The notes beneath the pieces are model-generated. The model ran no database searches, was not told where the DNA came from, and saw only the letters and a program-made list of their open reading frames with translations. A stretch of 64,000 nt of DNA. Source: Dipteris shenzhenensis (Eukaryota > Polypodiophyta > Polypodiopsida > Gleicheniales). Location: NCBI GenBank assembly GCA_047967505.1, contig CM106538.1; one strand, written 5' to 3'. Below are positions 55,423-64,000 of this stretch, piece after piece. Position 1 is the first letter of the stretch. Every line of letters begins with the position of its first letter. A program made the translations under genes and the position numbers.

Positions 55423-55946
55423 TGACACGTCCCAGCACCCCTGAAACCTCTGATCTGCAAACAAACCACACACAACGTGAGAAACTGAGCAAGCTGCTCA
55501 CCACCCAACCATGACATCTACGGGATGTGATCCCGAATCAGGAGATGTCCCCTCCGAGCCACGAGTTGAGCTACTGGCACGAACTCCCAATCAGATCCAA
55601 ACCAGCCTGGTGTCCCATACCACCAGGTGGTGCTGTGAAGCCCTGGATCTGCCACTGGGCCTTGGGCTACGCTAAGATGTAGGCGCGCGTCCGCGACTCA
55701 ATCCAGGAACAGACTTGGCACCTGGGAACGAAACTTGCTCCCAACTGCACATTGAGAACTGAACCCCCTGGGCCCCTTTTATAGACTCGGGCCCCGAGCG
55801 CCAAAAATAGCGAAGACCTATAAATAGTTCGTACCCTTGCCACTCAACCCGAGAATCAAGCCTGCCTAGCTCTAAGCCTCCCCAGGCTAACCTGAGCTAG
55901 TCCTGTGTACCTAGTACACGTCAGATACCAATCTGTGCACATGACA
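55423..55946 (-). mobile_element. 5' LTR of RLG-C
   Basis: 524 bp, about 98% identical to the left LTR by eye; most differences are transitions. TATA box complement at about 55770-55781. Confidence 0.95.
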
Positions 55947-55951
55947 CACAC

Positions 55952-56045
55952 ACTGTGTAAGCAACTGATGCACTCAACCTTTGCTTTTCAGAGAGAAAGT
56001 ACCTCAACAAGAGGTGTCTTACATTCAGAACTTATGCCAGTACCG
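55952..56045 (-). pseudogene. Orphan piece of RLG-B gag between RLG-C and RLC
   Basis: 94 bp that join in sense to 48928 once the L1 fragment and RLG-C are removed, giving continuous coding (SCLHSVCERVADLKQ). Its left end carries the second CACAC of RLG-C and its right end the TACCG of RLC. Confidence 0.75.
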
Positions 56046-56283
56046 TGTTAGAATTATTATTATATTCTAGCAGTGACAAATGTAATGTAATAAGTAGGTT
56101 AGGGATACTTTTCCCTCTTTAGAGGTTTTTCCCCCTAACTACAGTTAGTTCACTAACTATGGCTAGTGAAGGATAAGGTTTTGTCACTTAGACAAAACCT
56201 TTCCCTCTTCTTGTATTCAGTCACTTCATCTATTGCAACGTTACGTTCAGCTCTCTTGCTCTCTCACTCTCCTCTTTCTGACA
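56046..56283 (+). mobile_element. 5' LTR of RLC
   Basis: 238 bp; contains TAACTACAGTTAG-type short inverted repeats and GACAAAACCTT near its centre. About seven substitutions and one 8-bp insertion against the 3' LTR. Confidence 0.95.
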
Positions 56284-56285
56284 TT

Positions 56286-56297
56286 TGGTATCAGAGC
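56286..56297 (+). other. RLC primer binding site (tRNA-iMet)
   Basis: TGGTATCAGAGC, two bases after the LTR. Confidence 0.95.
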
Positions 56298-56439
56298 ATC
56301 TGCTTCTCTCCCCGGACTTCTGCCATTGTCCGTGTGTGAGAGTGCTCTTAGATCCTGAGCTCCTGCTTTCTGGACTAGCTCCCACATCTTCTACTTCAGC
56401 TCCCAAGCTCACGTAGCTCAACCTGCGCACCAGCCTCTA

Positions 56440-56880
56440 GGTGTCGTACACTCTGCAGTACAACCTGCGCTCCTGGACCGTACATCCTTCCGCTACATCG
56501 TCTGTACAATCTGCATCAACTTCAGCGCCGTACAAATTTGCAGGTGCCTGACACCCTTCCGTACTATTATGTACCTATCCCATCCGTACCTGTGTACAGC
56601 AACAGCAGCCCGTACTACCTGCTTCTGCTATCTGTACAAGTATTTGCACCGTACCACCTCCGTACATGTATCTGCTCTGTACGTATCTACCATACAATTG
56701 TACGGACTGTCAATCATCCGTACAGTTGTGCATCAGCAGTCCTCAAGCGTCCGTACAAGTTGCCATTTTGTTCGTACAAGCTACGTCAGGCGTCCGGACA
56801 ATCGACTGCACCATCCGTACTGTTGCTGCAAATCCGTACACACTACGGATTTCCGTACATTTTGCAGGCCCTTGTACCTT
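56440..56880 (+). promoter_or_regulatory. Dense CCGTAC array in RLC leader
   Basis: 22 GTAC cores between 56446 and 56877, spacing 8-43 bp, most as CCGTAC(A/T) or CTGTACAA, with about two expected by chance. Spacer text shows no other shared sequence, so this is a motif array rather than a simple tandem repeat. Confidence 0.8.
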
Positions 56881-57430
56881 TCGTTGGCGTCCGCAATTTG
56901 TGCAGGTTTTCCTTGCAGGATTACTTTGCAGGTTTTTGCTTTACAGGTTCTTCTCTTTGCAGAGAAATTGGGGCTTTTTGAGATCTTTGCAGGCACATTG
57001 TATTTTTTGGAGTGCTCTTGTGCAATTTTTGGGCAGACATTGCAAAGAAGAGCAATTTGAGAGCTTTGCAAGTTTTTTGGACTCAGTTTGAGTCACATTT
57101 GAACACTTGGGAATTTTCATTTGGACACATTGGCAGTAGAATTTACTCCTTTTGCAGATAAATTGCGAATTGGGGCTTTCAGTCAATTTACCCCTTTTTG
57201 AGTTGCAATTTCTTGCAAAAATTTGGGGCTTTTTGCTTTACACAGCAATTTCTTGAATTTTTGGGGCTTTCAGGCAATTTGCCCTCTTTTGGATGCAATT
57301 TCCCTTAAGAAATTGGGGCTTTTGGCATTCTTATGCAATTTGGCAATGTACAAGCATTTTGGGACTGTTGCAAGCAATTTTGGACTCATTTTGAGTGACA
57401 TTGCAGACATTGGAGAGCATTTGCAGGATA
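56880..57430 (+). repeat. Degenerate TTGCAATTT / TTGGGGCTTT repeat in RLC leader
   Basis: TTGGGGCTTT recurs at 56968, 57170, 57222, 57261 and 57313 with TTGCAATTT or GCAATTTC words between, in T-rich sequence. It has no coding motif although it occupies the place of gag. Confidence 0.7.
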
Positions 57431-57431
57431 A

Positions 57432-60400
57432 TTGAAGTGCATGCCAGGGATAAAGAAGAATTTGCTTTCAATGTCCTCACTCAATAGAGGAGGATTTCAG
57501 GTTGTTTTTTATGATGACAAGTGTGTAGTCAGAGACAAAGAAAATGACTATGCTTTGATGTTGTCTGGCACTTTGTATCGGGGTCTTTTTCAGCTTGATC
57601 TATATGGAAAAAGATCCCATCTTGCATTATCAGCTAGCACTCCCACTGCTGCGATGCAGAATGCGGAGTATGGCATGCCAGGTATGGGCACATGAACTAT
57701 GGCAGCTTAATGACACATCAGAGGCATGATATGGTTGATGCATTGCCTCCCTTGGAGTCGCCTCCTTCTCATGCATGTGAAGGCTGCATTCTTGGCAAAA
57801 TGCATAGACTTCCCTTCAAAAAGGATGGTGCAATGAAAGCTACACAGAAATTACAGCTTATTCACGGTGATGTCTGCGGTCCCATGAGGACACCTGCTTT
57901 TGGGGGTTATCTCTATTTTGTTACATTCATAGATGACTTTACCAACTACACTTGGGTCTATGGTCTCAAGGCAAAATCAGAAGTGTTTATGCATTTTAAA
58001 CACTTTGTGGCTATGGTTGAGAATGAGACAGGACTCAAGGTGCAGACACTTCGAACAGATCGAGGGGGGGAGTATATGTCTCATGAATTTGAGACTCTTT
58101 TGAAGAGAAAGGCATCGTGCATCAGCTTACACTGAGGCTTACACCTCAACAGAATGGCAAAGCTGAGCAGACGAATCGCACCGCCATGGAAATGGACAGA
58201 TGCATGCTCACAAGTAAGAAGTTGCCTCACAGGTTTTGGCTGGAAGGCCTCATGTGTGCCAACTATATTTTAAATCAGGCTCCTACAAAGGCTTTGAAGA
58301 CAATCACTCCCTATGAGGCATGGCATGGGAGAAAGCCTTCAGTGGACCATTTCAAAGTTTTTGGTTGTGTTGCATATATACGCCCACGTGCCTGTGGAGT
58401 TCAGACGCAAGTTGTCAGATAAGGCACTCAAATGCATTTTTGTGGGATATAGTTCCCAAAGCAGGCTATCGTCTCTACAATCCTGCTACATGCAAGATTT
58501 TTGTTAGTAGAGATGTTATATTCTCTGAAAATTCTGCACATACACATGCTAAATTTCAGATTCCAACCTCTTCAGATGATGTGTTTGAGGGGATGCTTCC
58601 TATAGCATTTGGTTCCCCCGCTGAAACTCAGAATTTACAACAACCTCCGCCAGATCCACATGTACAGATTCAGCCCCCAGTTAAATTAGTACAACCTCAG
58701 GGTGTGGATGAAGTTGCCAAGCAAGAAATTCAAGAGATACACGCAGCCAAAACAGTCCCGCATTGGTTGCTTCAGACTCTCAGGGAGACACAGCTTGAAG
58801 CTCCATTGCCTGGCAGAACTCGTAGTGCAGTAAGGCACATGGGGGGGACTCTTTCACATTTGGCTCTTTCAGTTGAATCAGCTTATGCAAGTACTCTTCT
58901 TGATGATGAGGAGCCTGAGACGTTTGAAGAAGCAATGGATAATGTGCATTGGATGAATGCCATGCACGATGAATTGCAGTCCATTCATAAAAATCAGACT
59001 TGGGATGTCGTGGATTTGCCACTGGGTAAGAATGCCATAGGTACACGTTGGGTTTTCAAAGTCAAAAGAAAGCCAGATGGGTCCATTGATCGGTACAAGG
59101 CAAGGCTGGTTGCAAAAGGATATGCTCTGAAAAAGGGCATAGATTATGAGGAGACTTTTGCTCCTACATCCAGAATGACCACCATCAGGTCAGTTATAGC
59201 AATGGCTGCAAATTTTGAATGCAATGTTCATCTCATCAGTTGGACATTAAAACAGCTTTCCTTAATGGAGACTTGTTGGAAGAGGTTTATGTCAAACAAC
59301 CTCTAGGCTTTGAAATTTCAGGAAATGCACATCAGGTATGCAAGCTGAATAAAGCTTTGTATGGGCTGAAACAAGCCCCACGTGCATGGTATGCCAAAAT
59401 TGATGCCTTTCTAACCAGGAAGGGGCTGCATAATAGTCCAACTGAGAGCACCCTCTACATCAAGAAGGATGGGGGGGATACTTTGGTCATCATTCTTTAT
59501 GTAGATGACATGCTGCTCACCAGATCAAATGAGGAAGTAATTGCAGATTTCAAAGTCCAATTGAAAGCTACATTTGATATGTCAGACTTGGGCTTGTTAA
59601 ATTTCTTTTTGGGAATCCAATTTATTCAAGAGAAACATGGCAGTGTTATGTCTCAATCCAAGTATGTTCAAAAGCTATTGGATAGATTCAACATGCATGA
59701 TTGCAAGCCTATGTCCACTCCCATGGAGCCGGGGCTAATGCTTACAATGCATGATGCGGGTGAATCAATTGATGTCACACTCTATAGCCAGGCTGTTGGA
59801 TGCCTCATTTATCTTTGCAATACAAGACCTGATATTCAGTTTTCAGTTTCTCAGGTGAGCAAGTATATGCACAGCCCAAAGATTATGCATTGGCAGGCTG
59901 TAAAATGCATCTTCCGTTACTTGCAAGGTACAAAGTCTTTTGGCTTGATGTTTCCCGGGGGGGGTGACTTGCAAATGCATGCTTACAGTGACTTAGATTG
60001 GGCTGGAGACTATGATACTAGGCAGTCCACCAGTGGGAATTGTTTCTTTCTAGGACATGCTTGCATTTCTTGGTTGAGCAAGAAACAATCTACAATGGCT
60101 ACCTCCTCATGTGAAGCTGAGTACAGGGCAGCTTTCACAGCGACATTTGAATGTGTTTGGCTGCATCGTTTGTTTGCTGATCTTCATCTTTCATTGGAGG
60201 GTCCTTCTCTGATTCTCACTGATAGTTAGAGTGCTATAGCAGTGGCAAAGAATCCTGTGTTTCATGCTCGCACGAAGCACATTGAGGTTCACTATCACTA
60301 TGTCAGAGAGAAGTTGCATGCAAGAGAGATCAGTATGATCTATGTGTCAACACATGACAATGTTGCAGACATCTTCACCAAAGCACTTCCACGTGAAAAG

Positions 60401-60466
60401 TTTGAGGCATTTCACAGTGCCCTGAACTTATCTCCTTTTGGTGATTGGTCATTTCCTTGTACATGA
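57432..60466 (+). pseudogene. RLC pol (integrase, reverse transcriptase, RNase H)
   Basis: It opens in the pre-integrase region (PGIKKNLLSMSSL), then a Cys motif CEGCILGKMHRLPF, and the integrase core with LIHGDVCGPM, FIDDFTNYTWVY, LRTDRGGEY and PQQNGKAEQTNRT, giving D, D and E. RT: ALYGLKQAPRAWYAKID, ILYVDDMLL with both Asp intact, FFLGIQF. RNase H: SDLDWAGDYDTRQSTSG, SSCEAEYRA, then after one stop at 60227-60229 the KHIEVHYHYVREKL end. Frames change near 57693, 58120, 58390 and 59225. Order integrase-RT-RNase H is diagnostic for Ty1/copia. Confidence 0.95.
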
Positions 60467-60485
60467 CATTGGCATTGCAGGGGGG

Positions 60486-60715
60486 TGTTAGAATTATTAT
60501 TATATTCTAGCAGTGACCAATGTAATGTAATAAGTAGGTTAGGGGAACTTTTCCCTCTTCAGAGGTTTTTCCCCCTAACCACAGTTAGTTCACTAACTAC
60601 GGTTAGTGAAGGATAAGGTTTTGTCACTTAGACAAAACCTTTCCCTCTTCAGTCACTTCATCTATTGCAACGTTACGTTCAGCTCTCTTGCTCTCTCACT
60701 CTCCTCTTTCTGACA
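60486..60715 (+). mobile_element. 3' LTR of RLC
   Basis: 230 bp, lacks TTGTATTC relative to the 5' LTR. Confidence 0.95.
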
Positions 60716-61955
60716 CTACCGGGCTGTCAACTCAAGGCATATACCCACAAAGTGGCCAAAGCATCAATGACTGTGTTACCCCTTTCTTGGTTGCTGCAAA
60801 GAGCACTCAGAATGCATTTGGTTCATCTTTCCTATGCACAAAGGCATGCATTTTCTCTTTTCTGCAATCTCTGATTTTACTATGTTTCTGCTTTTTTCCT
60901 GACAGTAAAGACTCTTTCAAGTAGGTTAAAACTATTGGCAGAAAAAGTCTCTGCAACTGTCCCTTTTTTTTTTGGGACAGTAACCAGATGGGTAACTGCT
61001 GGTTACTCTAACCAGACTGTTTGGTTAGTCTGCAACTAGACTAACTGGACTGATCACAGTCTGGTTACAGTGACCAAACTAGTCTGGTTGGGTCAATTAA
61101 CTGGACCTCTAACCAGTCCACTAACCAAGGTTAAGTTAGATTAACTCCTAGTCAGCCATGTCAGCATCCACATCACCTGTCAGAATGCCAAGTCATCTCA
61201 CACGTGCATGCCACGTCATCCCCTGCATATGGATCTGCCACATCAGCTGACATGTGTCAGAATGACACATCAGCGCTGTTTTGTGCACTGCCATGTGTTG
61301 TTTGTGCCACGTCAACTCTGAGCTGGATGCCACGTCAGGTTGGTTGCCACATCAGGTTAAGGTCAGAGACCTTGGCTGGCTGATCTATGTCGCATGTCGC
61401 GCCTGCGCCTTCTAGAGACCTCCGTCGAGGGACTTCTGTTAACGCTCAGCGTCGCCAACCCGGCCACCGTCAAGCAAACAGAACTGCGCCATATTCCTGC
61501 GTGAAGGTGTCGCCAAACACTTTTCGTCAGAAAATCTCCATTACCGCCTATCTTAGCCCACGTGAAACGTATCAAGAAGTCACCCAACGCGAGAAATTGC
61601 GATTCATTTCTTGTTGTCGTGCTTAAGCATACATAGACTCCTTTCGTCGCTACGAGCTTGGTGCCTAAGGAAATGCTTTCTGTGATTCATGACTCTCGCT
61701 TTGCAGTCATGGAGTGAAGTCTTCCTGTGTATCTTAAGCAATTACGCCCTCGACGCTAACTTCAGATTCGCAGCCCCAAATCTCTACTTGCGTCAAAGAA
61801 TTCCCTATCTCAAAGCATACGAAACGATATGTAGAATTCGTCTCTTTCCGGCCATAGCCAGTATTGACGCAACGCAAGCGATACCCAGAATGCTTGCCCT
61901 CATTCACATCTCTCGCCTAACTTGATCGCTCCCACCATAGAAGGTTGGGAGAGCT
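60716..61955 (-). other. RLG-B leader with two more motif arrays
   Basis: Non-coding sequence between RLC and the RLG-B primer site. 60975-61135 is rich in TAACCAG/CTGGTTA and TAACTGG words in both orientations (about fifteen). 61150-61365 repeats (C/G)CCAC(G/A)TCA about nine times with ATGTCAG variants. 61380-61955 shows no coding family. Confidence 0.6.
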
Positions 61956-61967
61956 GCTCTGATACCA
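61956..61967 (-). other. RLG-B primer binding site (tRNA-iMet)
   Basis: Plus strand GCTCTGATACCA, one base from the LTR at 61969. Confidence 0.93.
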
Positions 61968-61968
61968 A

Positions 61969-62039
61969 TGCAACCCGATGTTGACGTGTGTTTCTTTTTC
62001 TTCTTTGGGGAATCTTCTACAAACACTCTCTTGATTCTA

Positions 62040-62074
<35 letters not shown>

Positions 62075-62573
62075 AAACACACTAGGGCCCAGGACAATCG
62101 TCGGGCTGGACCCCCCCGAAGGTTTTTATTCATGAAGAGAGAAGTCTATTACAAGAGTTCAGCGTAGAGCTGTCTGTTACAAAAATCCAACGTGAAATCC
62201 ATATTACAAGAGCTTCAAGCGCATTTCAAATTGGCAACATGTCACTTGTCTAAAATCTAAATTAAGTCCTATTACAGCCACTAAGGGCAACTCTGGAGTC
62301 TTCGAAGCACTTGGTCACGTGAACCGCCTCCTAGATGCTTGTTAGGCTCAGTAGCGCTTAGGAAAAATAACCCTTCCTAGTATCTGCAACAATTAATTAA
62401 AGCGCACCACCATGGCACCCATTAATTGTTAGCGCTTTTGCATGCAAATAATAGACTGTAAACTAATCCTAGTCACAGGTGGGTGTCCCCATTGAACAAA
62501 CATGTGCACAAAACATAGAACACAATTCTTGGTCGACCGAAGTCAACCCTCTTGGTCGTAATTAAAGAGCTTT
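61969..62573 (-). mobile_element. 5' LTR of RLG-B, truncated
   Basis: Matches 34598-34686 and 36458-36960. It carries the unbroken (CT)n at 62042-62072 that in the other LTR is split by LINE-M. Similarity stops at AAAGAGCTTT (62573), before the W-box array. The next 37 bp, to 62610, match nothing else here and end in a GA run. Confidence 0.9.
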
Positions 62574-62659
62574 ATACTTCGTGAACAGTGTATTTGAGAG
62601 AGAGAGAGAGAGAGCTCCTGCGAGCTTCCCCTCCCCCCTCGCCGTTAGCCCCTACCTCC

Positions 62660-63300
62660 CCTTCGCTCCCCCCCCCCCCCCCTCGCCGCGTCCACCTCCA
62701 CCCCTCCCGTCCGCCCTCGACCCCCGTCCCCTCTCCTCCCCCCCCGCCAGCACCCCGCTACCCCTCGCCTCACCTCCGCCCCTCGCTCCATCCCGCCCCT
62801 CGCCTCACCTCCGCCCCTCGCCTCACCTCCGCCCCTCGCTCCAGCCGCCCCTCGCTCCATCCCGCCCCCTCGCTCCATCCCCGCCCCTTACCTCCGCTCC
62901 ATCCCGCCCCCTCGCTCCAACCCGCCCCTCGCCCCCGCTCCAACCCCCCCCCCCTCGCCGCCGCTCCAGCCCCCCCCTCCGCTCCATCCCGCCTCGCCTC
63001 GCCCGCCTCCGCTCCAGCCCGCCTCGCCTCGCCTCGCCCGCCTCCGCTCCATCCCGCCTCACCTCGCCCGCCTCCGCTCCATCCTCGCCCGCCTCCGATC
63101 CATCCCGCCTCGCCTCGCCCCCTCCGCTCCATCCCGCCTCGCCTCGCCTCGCCCGCCTCCGCTCCATCCCGCCTCGCCTCGCCCGCCTCCGCTCCATCCT
63201 CGCCTCGCCGCCGCTCCAGCCGCCCCCTCCGCTCTAGCCGCCCCCTCCGCTCCATCCCGCCTCGCCGCCTCACCCCCAGGCTCCACCGCCGCTTCATCTC
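62660..63300 (+). repeat. LINE-P2 5'UTR C-rich minisatellite
   Basis: Reiterated CTCCGCTCCATCCCGCCTCG and CCTCGCCCGC words, clearest from 62980 to 63260, with unit lengths near 30-40 bp. It resembles promoter monomer arrays of some L1 families, though its role here is not shown. Confidence 0.75.
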
Positions 63301-63356
63301 TTCTTGGGTGGCAGCCTGTTTTTCTTCATCGGAAGCTTGCAGTTAGTCTTGGCGGT

Positions 63357-64000
63357 ATGGCGGCCCCCAGCCCGGATCCGGAGGCCCAGTCGGACCCTCC
63401 CTCTCCAGATGCCTACCGCGTTATCCTGACAGAGCAACAATCATCTCGTGTTCAGGAGGTAGCCAGTGACTTTGCTCGTACCTCTGTTTACGGTAGAGTC
63501 ATTGGACACTCCCCCTCCAGGTCTACCATCAGGGACTGGCTCCAGTCCACGCTCTTGCTAGAGGATGGCCATATCGAGGAGGTGGCCCTTATGGGAAGGG
63601 GCATCTTCTGGCTCAAACTCTCCAGTGAGAAAGCTGCGAGCAATCTGATTGCCGGTTCCCCCACATCGGTGGATGGGAAGATCATCATGATAGTCCCGTG
63701 GTACCGTGGTTTCAGCGCAGCGGATTTCGACACTCGGTTCCGTATACCTCGCCACCCAGTGACACTCGTTTTTCCAGGGCTTGCTACTGAGCTGCGGCCG
63801 ATTGTCAGGGACTTGGGCTCCCATTTTGGCTGGGTTATGCACGACACCTTTGCCGACGCGGTGACCACGGCAGGAGCTCCCCGAGTCCGTGTGGCTGTGG
63901 CGGATCCTGCGACTCTCCCTGCAGTGATCGAGATCGTTACAGGTGCCGGCAGTATCACCCAGAGCATGATAGTCACCGGACAGCCAGGTCAGTGCCTGCG
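63357..64000 (+). CDS. LINE-P2 ORF1, open to the window edge
   Basis: The ATG at 63357 opens 214 codons with no stop before the window ends, so the true end is unseen. The product differs from LINE-P1 ORF1 at only about nine of the first 210 residues (for example Ser for Phe at residue 5). It contains the DUF4283-type domain (MGRGIFWLKLSSEKAA, MIVPWYRGFSAADFD) and ends as the zinc knuckle begins (PGQCL). The start is shared by both copies and lies right after the repeat-rich 5'UTR. The family role is RNA binding. The intact frame suggests a more recent insertion than P1, to be judged on the rest of the element. Confidence 0.93.
   Translation, partial: MAAPSPDPEAQSDPPSPDAYRVILTEQQSSRVQEVASDFARTSVYGRVIGHSPSRSTIRDWLQSTLLLEDGHIEEVALMGRGIFWLKLSSEKAASNLIAGSPTSVDGKIIMIVPWYRGFSAADFDTRFRIPRHPVTLVFPGLATELRPIVRDLGSHFGWVMHDTFADAVTTAGAPRVRVAVADPATLPAVIEIVTGAGSITQSMIVTGQPGQCL

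Larger units (their letters stand above)
49312..55946 (-). mobile_element. RLG-C: complete chromovirus with near-identical LTRs
   Basis: LTRs 49312-49833 and 55423-55946 both run TGACACGTCC..CATGACA and differ at only about 10 of 523 positions. The target duplication is CACAC at 49307-49311 and 55947-55951. The primer site complement GGCTCTGATACCA (initiator tRNA-Met) abuts the right LTR and a TACTCCCCCTCC tract (polypurine complement) abuts the left one. It is the youngest-looking LTR element here, yet pol carries several stops. Confidence 0.96.
56046..60715 (+). mobile_element. RLC: Ty1/copia element lacking gag and protease
   Basis: LTRs 56046-56283 and 60486-60715 (TGTTAGAATT..TCTGACA), about 97% identical apart from an 8-bp indel. 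The primer site TGGTATCAGAGC is at 56286-56297 and the purine tract GCAGGGGG at 60478-60485. TACCG precedes the left LTR (56041-56045) and occurs one base beyond the right LTR (60717-60721), a probable target duplication. The 1.1-kb leader has no gag; the readable pol starts at the pre-integrase segment. Confidence 0.93.
34598..62573 (-). mobile_element. RLG-B: old chromovirus hosting the nested insertions
   Basis: The left (3') LTR is 34598-34686 plus 36411-37332 and the right (5') LTR begins at 61969; both start TGCAACCCGATG. Internal sequence is split by LINE-P1, a short L1 fragment, RLG-C and RLC; removing them leaves about 6 kb with gag, protease, RT, RNase H, integrase and chromodomain. 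The right LTR is cut at 62573. RLG-B itself landed in the LINE-M copy 32630-34597. The bases before its left LTR are CGGAG; the matching right-hand duplication is beyond the break and cannot be checked. Confidence 0.9.
62611..64000 (+). mobile_element. LINE-P2: second full-length-type LINE-P, runs off the window
   Basis: It begins AGCTCCTGCGAGC exactly as LINE-P1 does. A 746-bp C-rich 5'UTR is followed by ORF1 from 63357. It is preceded by a GA run, which may be its target site. Confidence 0.93.

Noticed and set aside
62581-63346. Two overlapping Pro/Ser-rich frames of over 200 codons, plus antisense Gly/Arg frames
   Set aside because: Same composition artefact in the LINE-P2 5'UTR; the real ORF1 starts at 63357.

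Overview
This window is nuclear DNA from a land plant with a large, repeat-rich genome. The evidence is plant-type Ty3/gypsy elements (chromoviruses, and one element with two RNase H domains as in the Tat/Ogre group), a Ty1/copia element, L1-type LINEs and initiator-tRNA-Met primer binding sites. I cannot name the species; a fern, lycophyte or gymnosperm would fit. I found no convincing host gene, tRNA, rRNA or CRISPR array. Almost everything readable is retrotransposon, mostly decayed. Element names below (RLG-A to E, RLC, LINE-G/H/P/M) are local labels.

Layout. 1-590: LINE-M scrap and a two-copy repeat. About 590-7599: RLG-A (minus), Tat-like, with gag, protease, RT, RNase H, a second RNase H and integrase, plus an unexplained open segment upstream of gag. 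7600-10540: L1-type LINE pieces and a LINE-M 3' end. 12205-16988: 5' half of RLG-E (plus). 16989-17775: LINE-M 3' end ending in a CT microsatellite. 17776-20337: mostly unassigned, with a 60-bp tandem duplication and a LINE endonuclease scrap. 20338-23655: 3' half of RLG-D (minus), same family as E and broken at the same point of pol. 23656-28020: LINE-H (minus) with an intact ORF1. 28070-29287: LINE-M. 29319-31740: unassigned. 31740-34597: two LINE-M copies.

34598-62573 is one old chromovirus, RLG-B (minus), carrying a nest of later insertions: a LINE-M copy in the CT tract of its left LTR; a full-length 6.9-kb L1-type LINE (LINE-P1) in gag with a 16-bp target duplication; a truncated L1 fragment with a 16-bp duplication; a complete chromovirus RLG-C with a CACAC duplication; and a copia element (RLC) lacking gag and protease. 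A second full-length LINE-P copy (P2, plus) starts at 62611 and runs off the window.

The strongest unexplained signal is regulatory. The 5' leaders of unrelated elements (two L1 LINEs, chromovirus RLG-C, the copia element, and more weakly the RLG-D/E LTR) carry dense arrays of CCGTAC/GTACGG, the GTAC core bound by plant SBP/SPL factors. RLG-B instead carries arrays of W-box-like, TAACCA-like and CACGTCA-like motifs. A second signal is that three copies of LINE-M end in a conserved hairpin followed directly by a CT, TTTC or GT microsatellite; one of these sits inside a CT tract whose unoccupied counterpart is present in the sister LTR.
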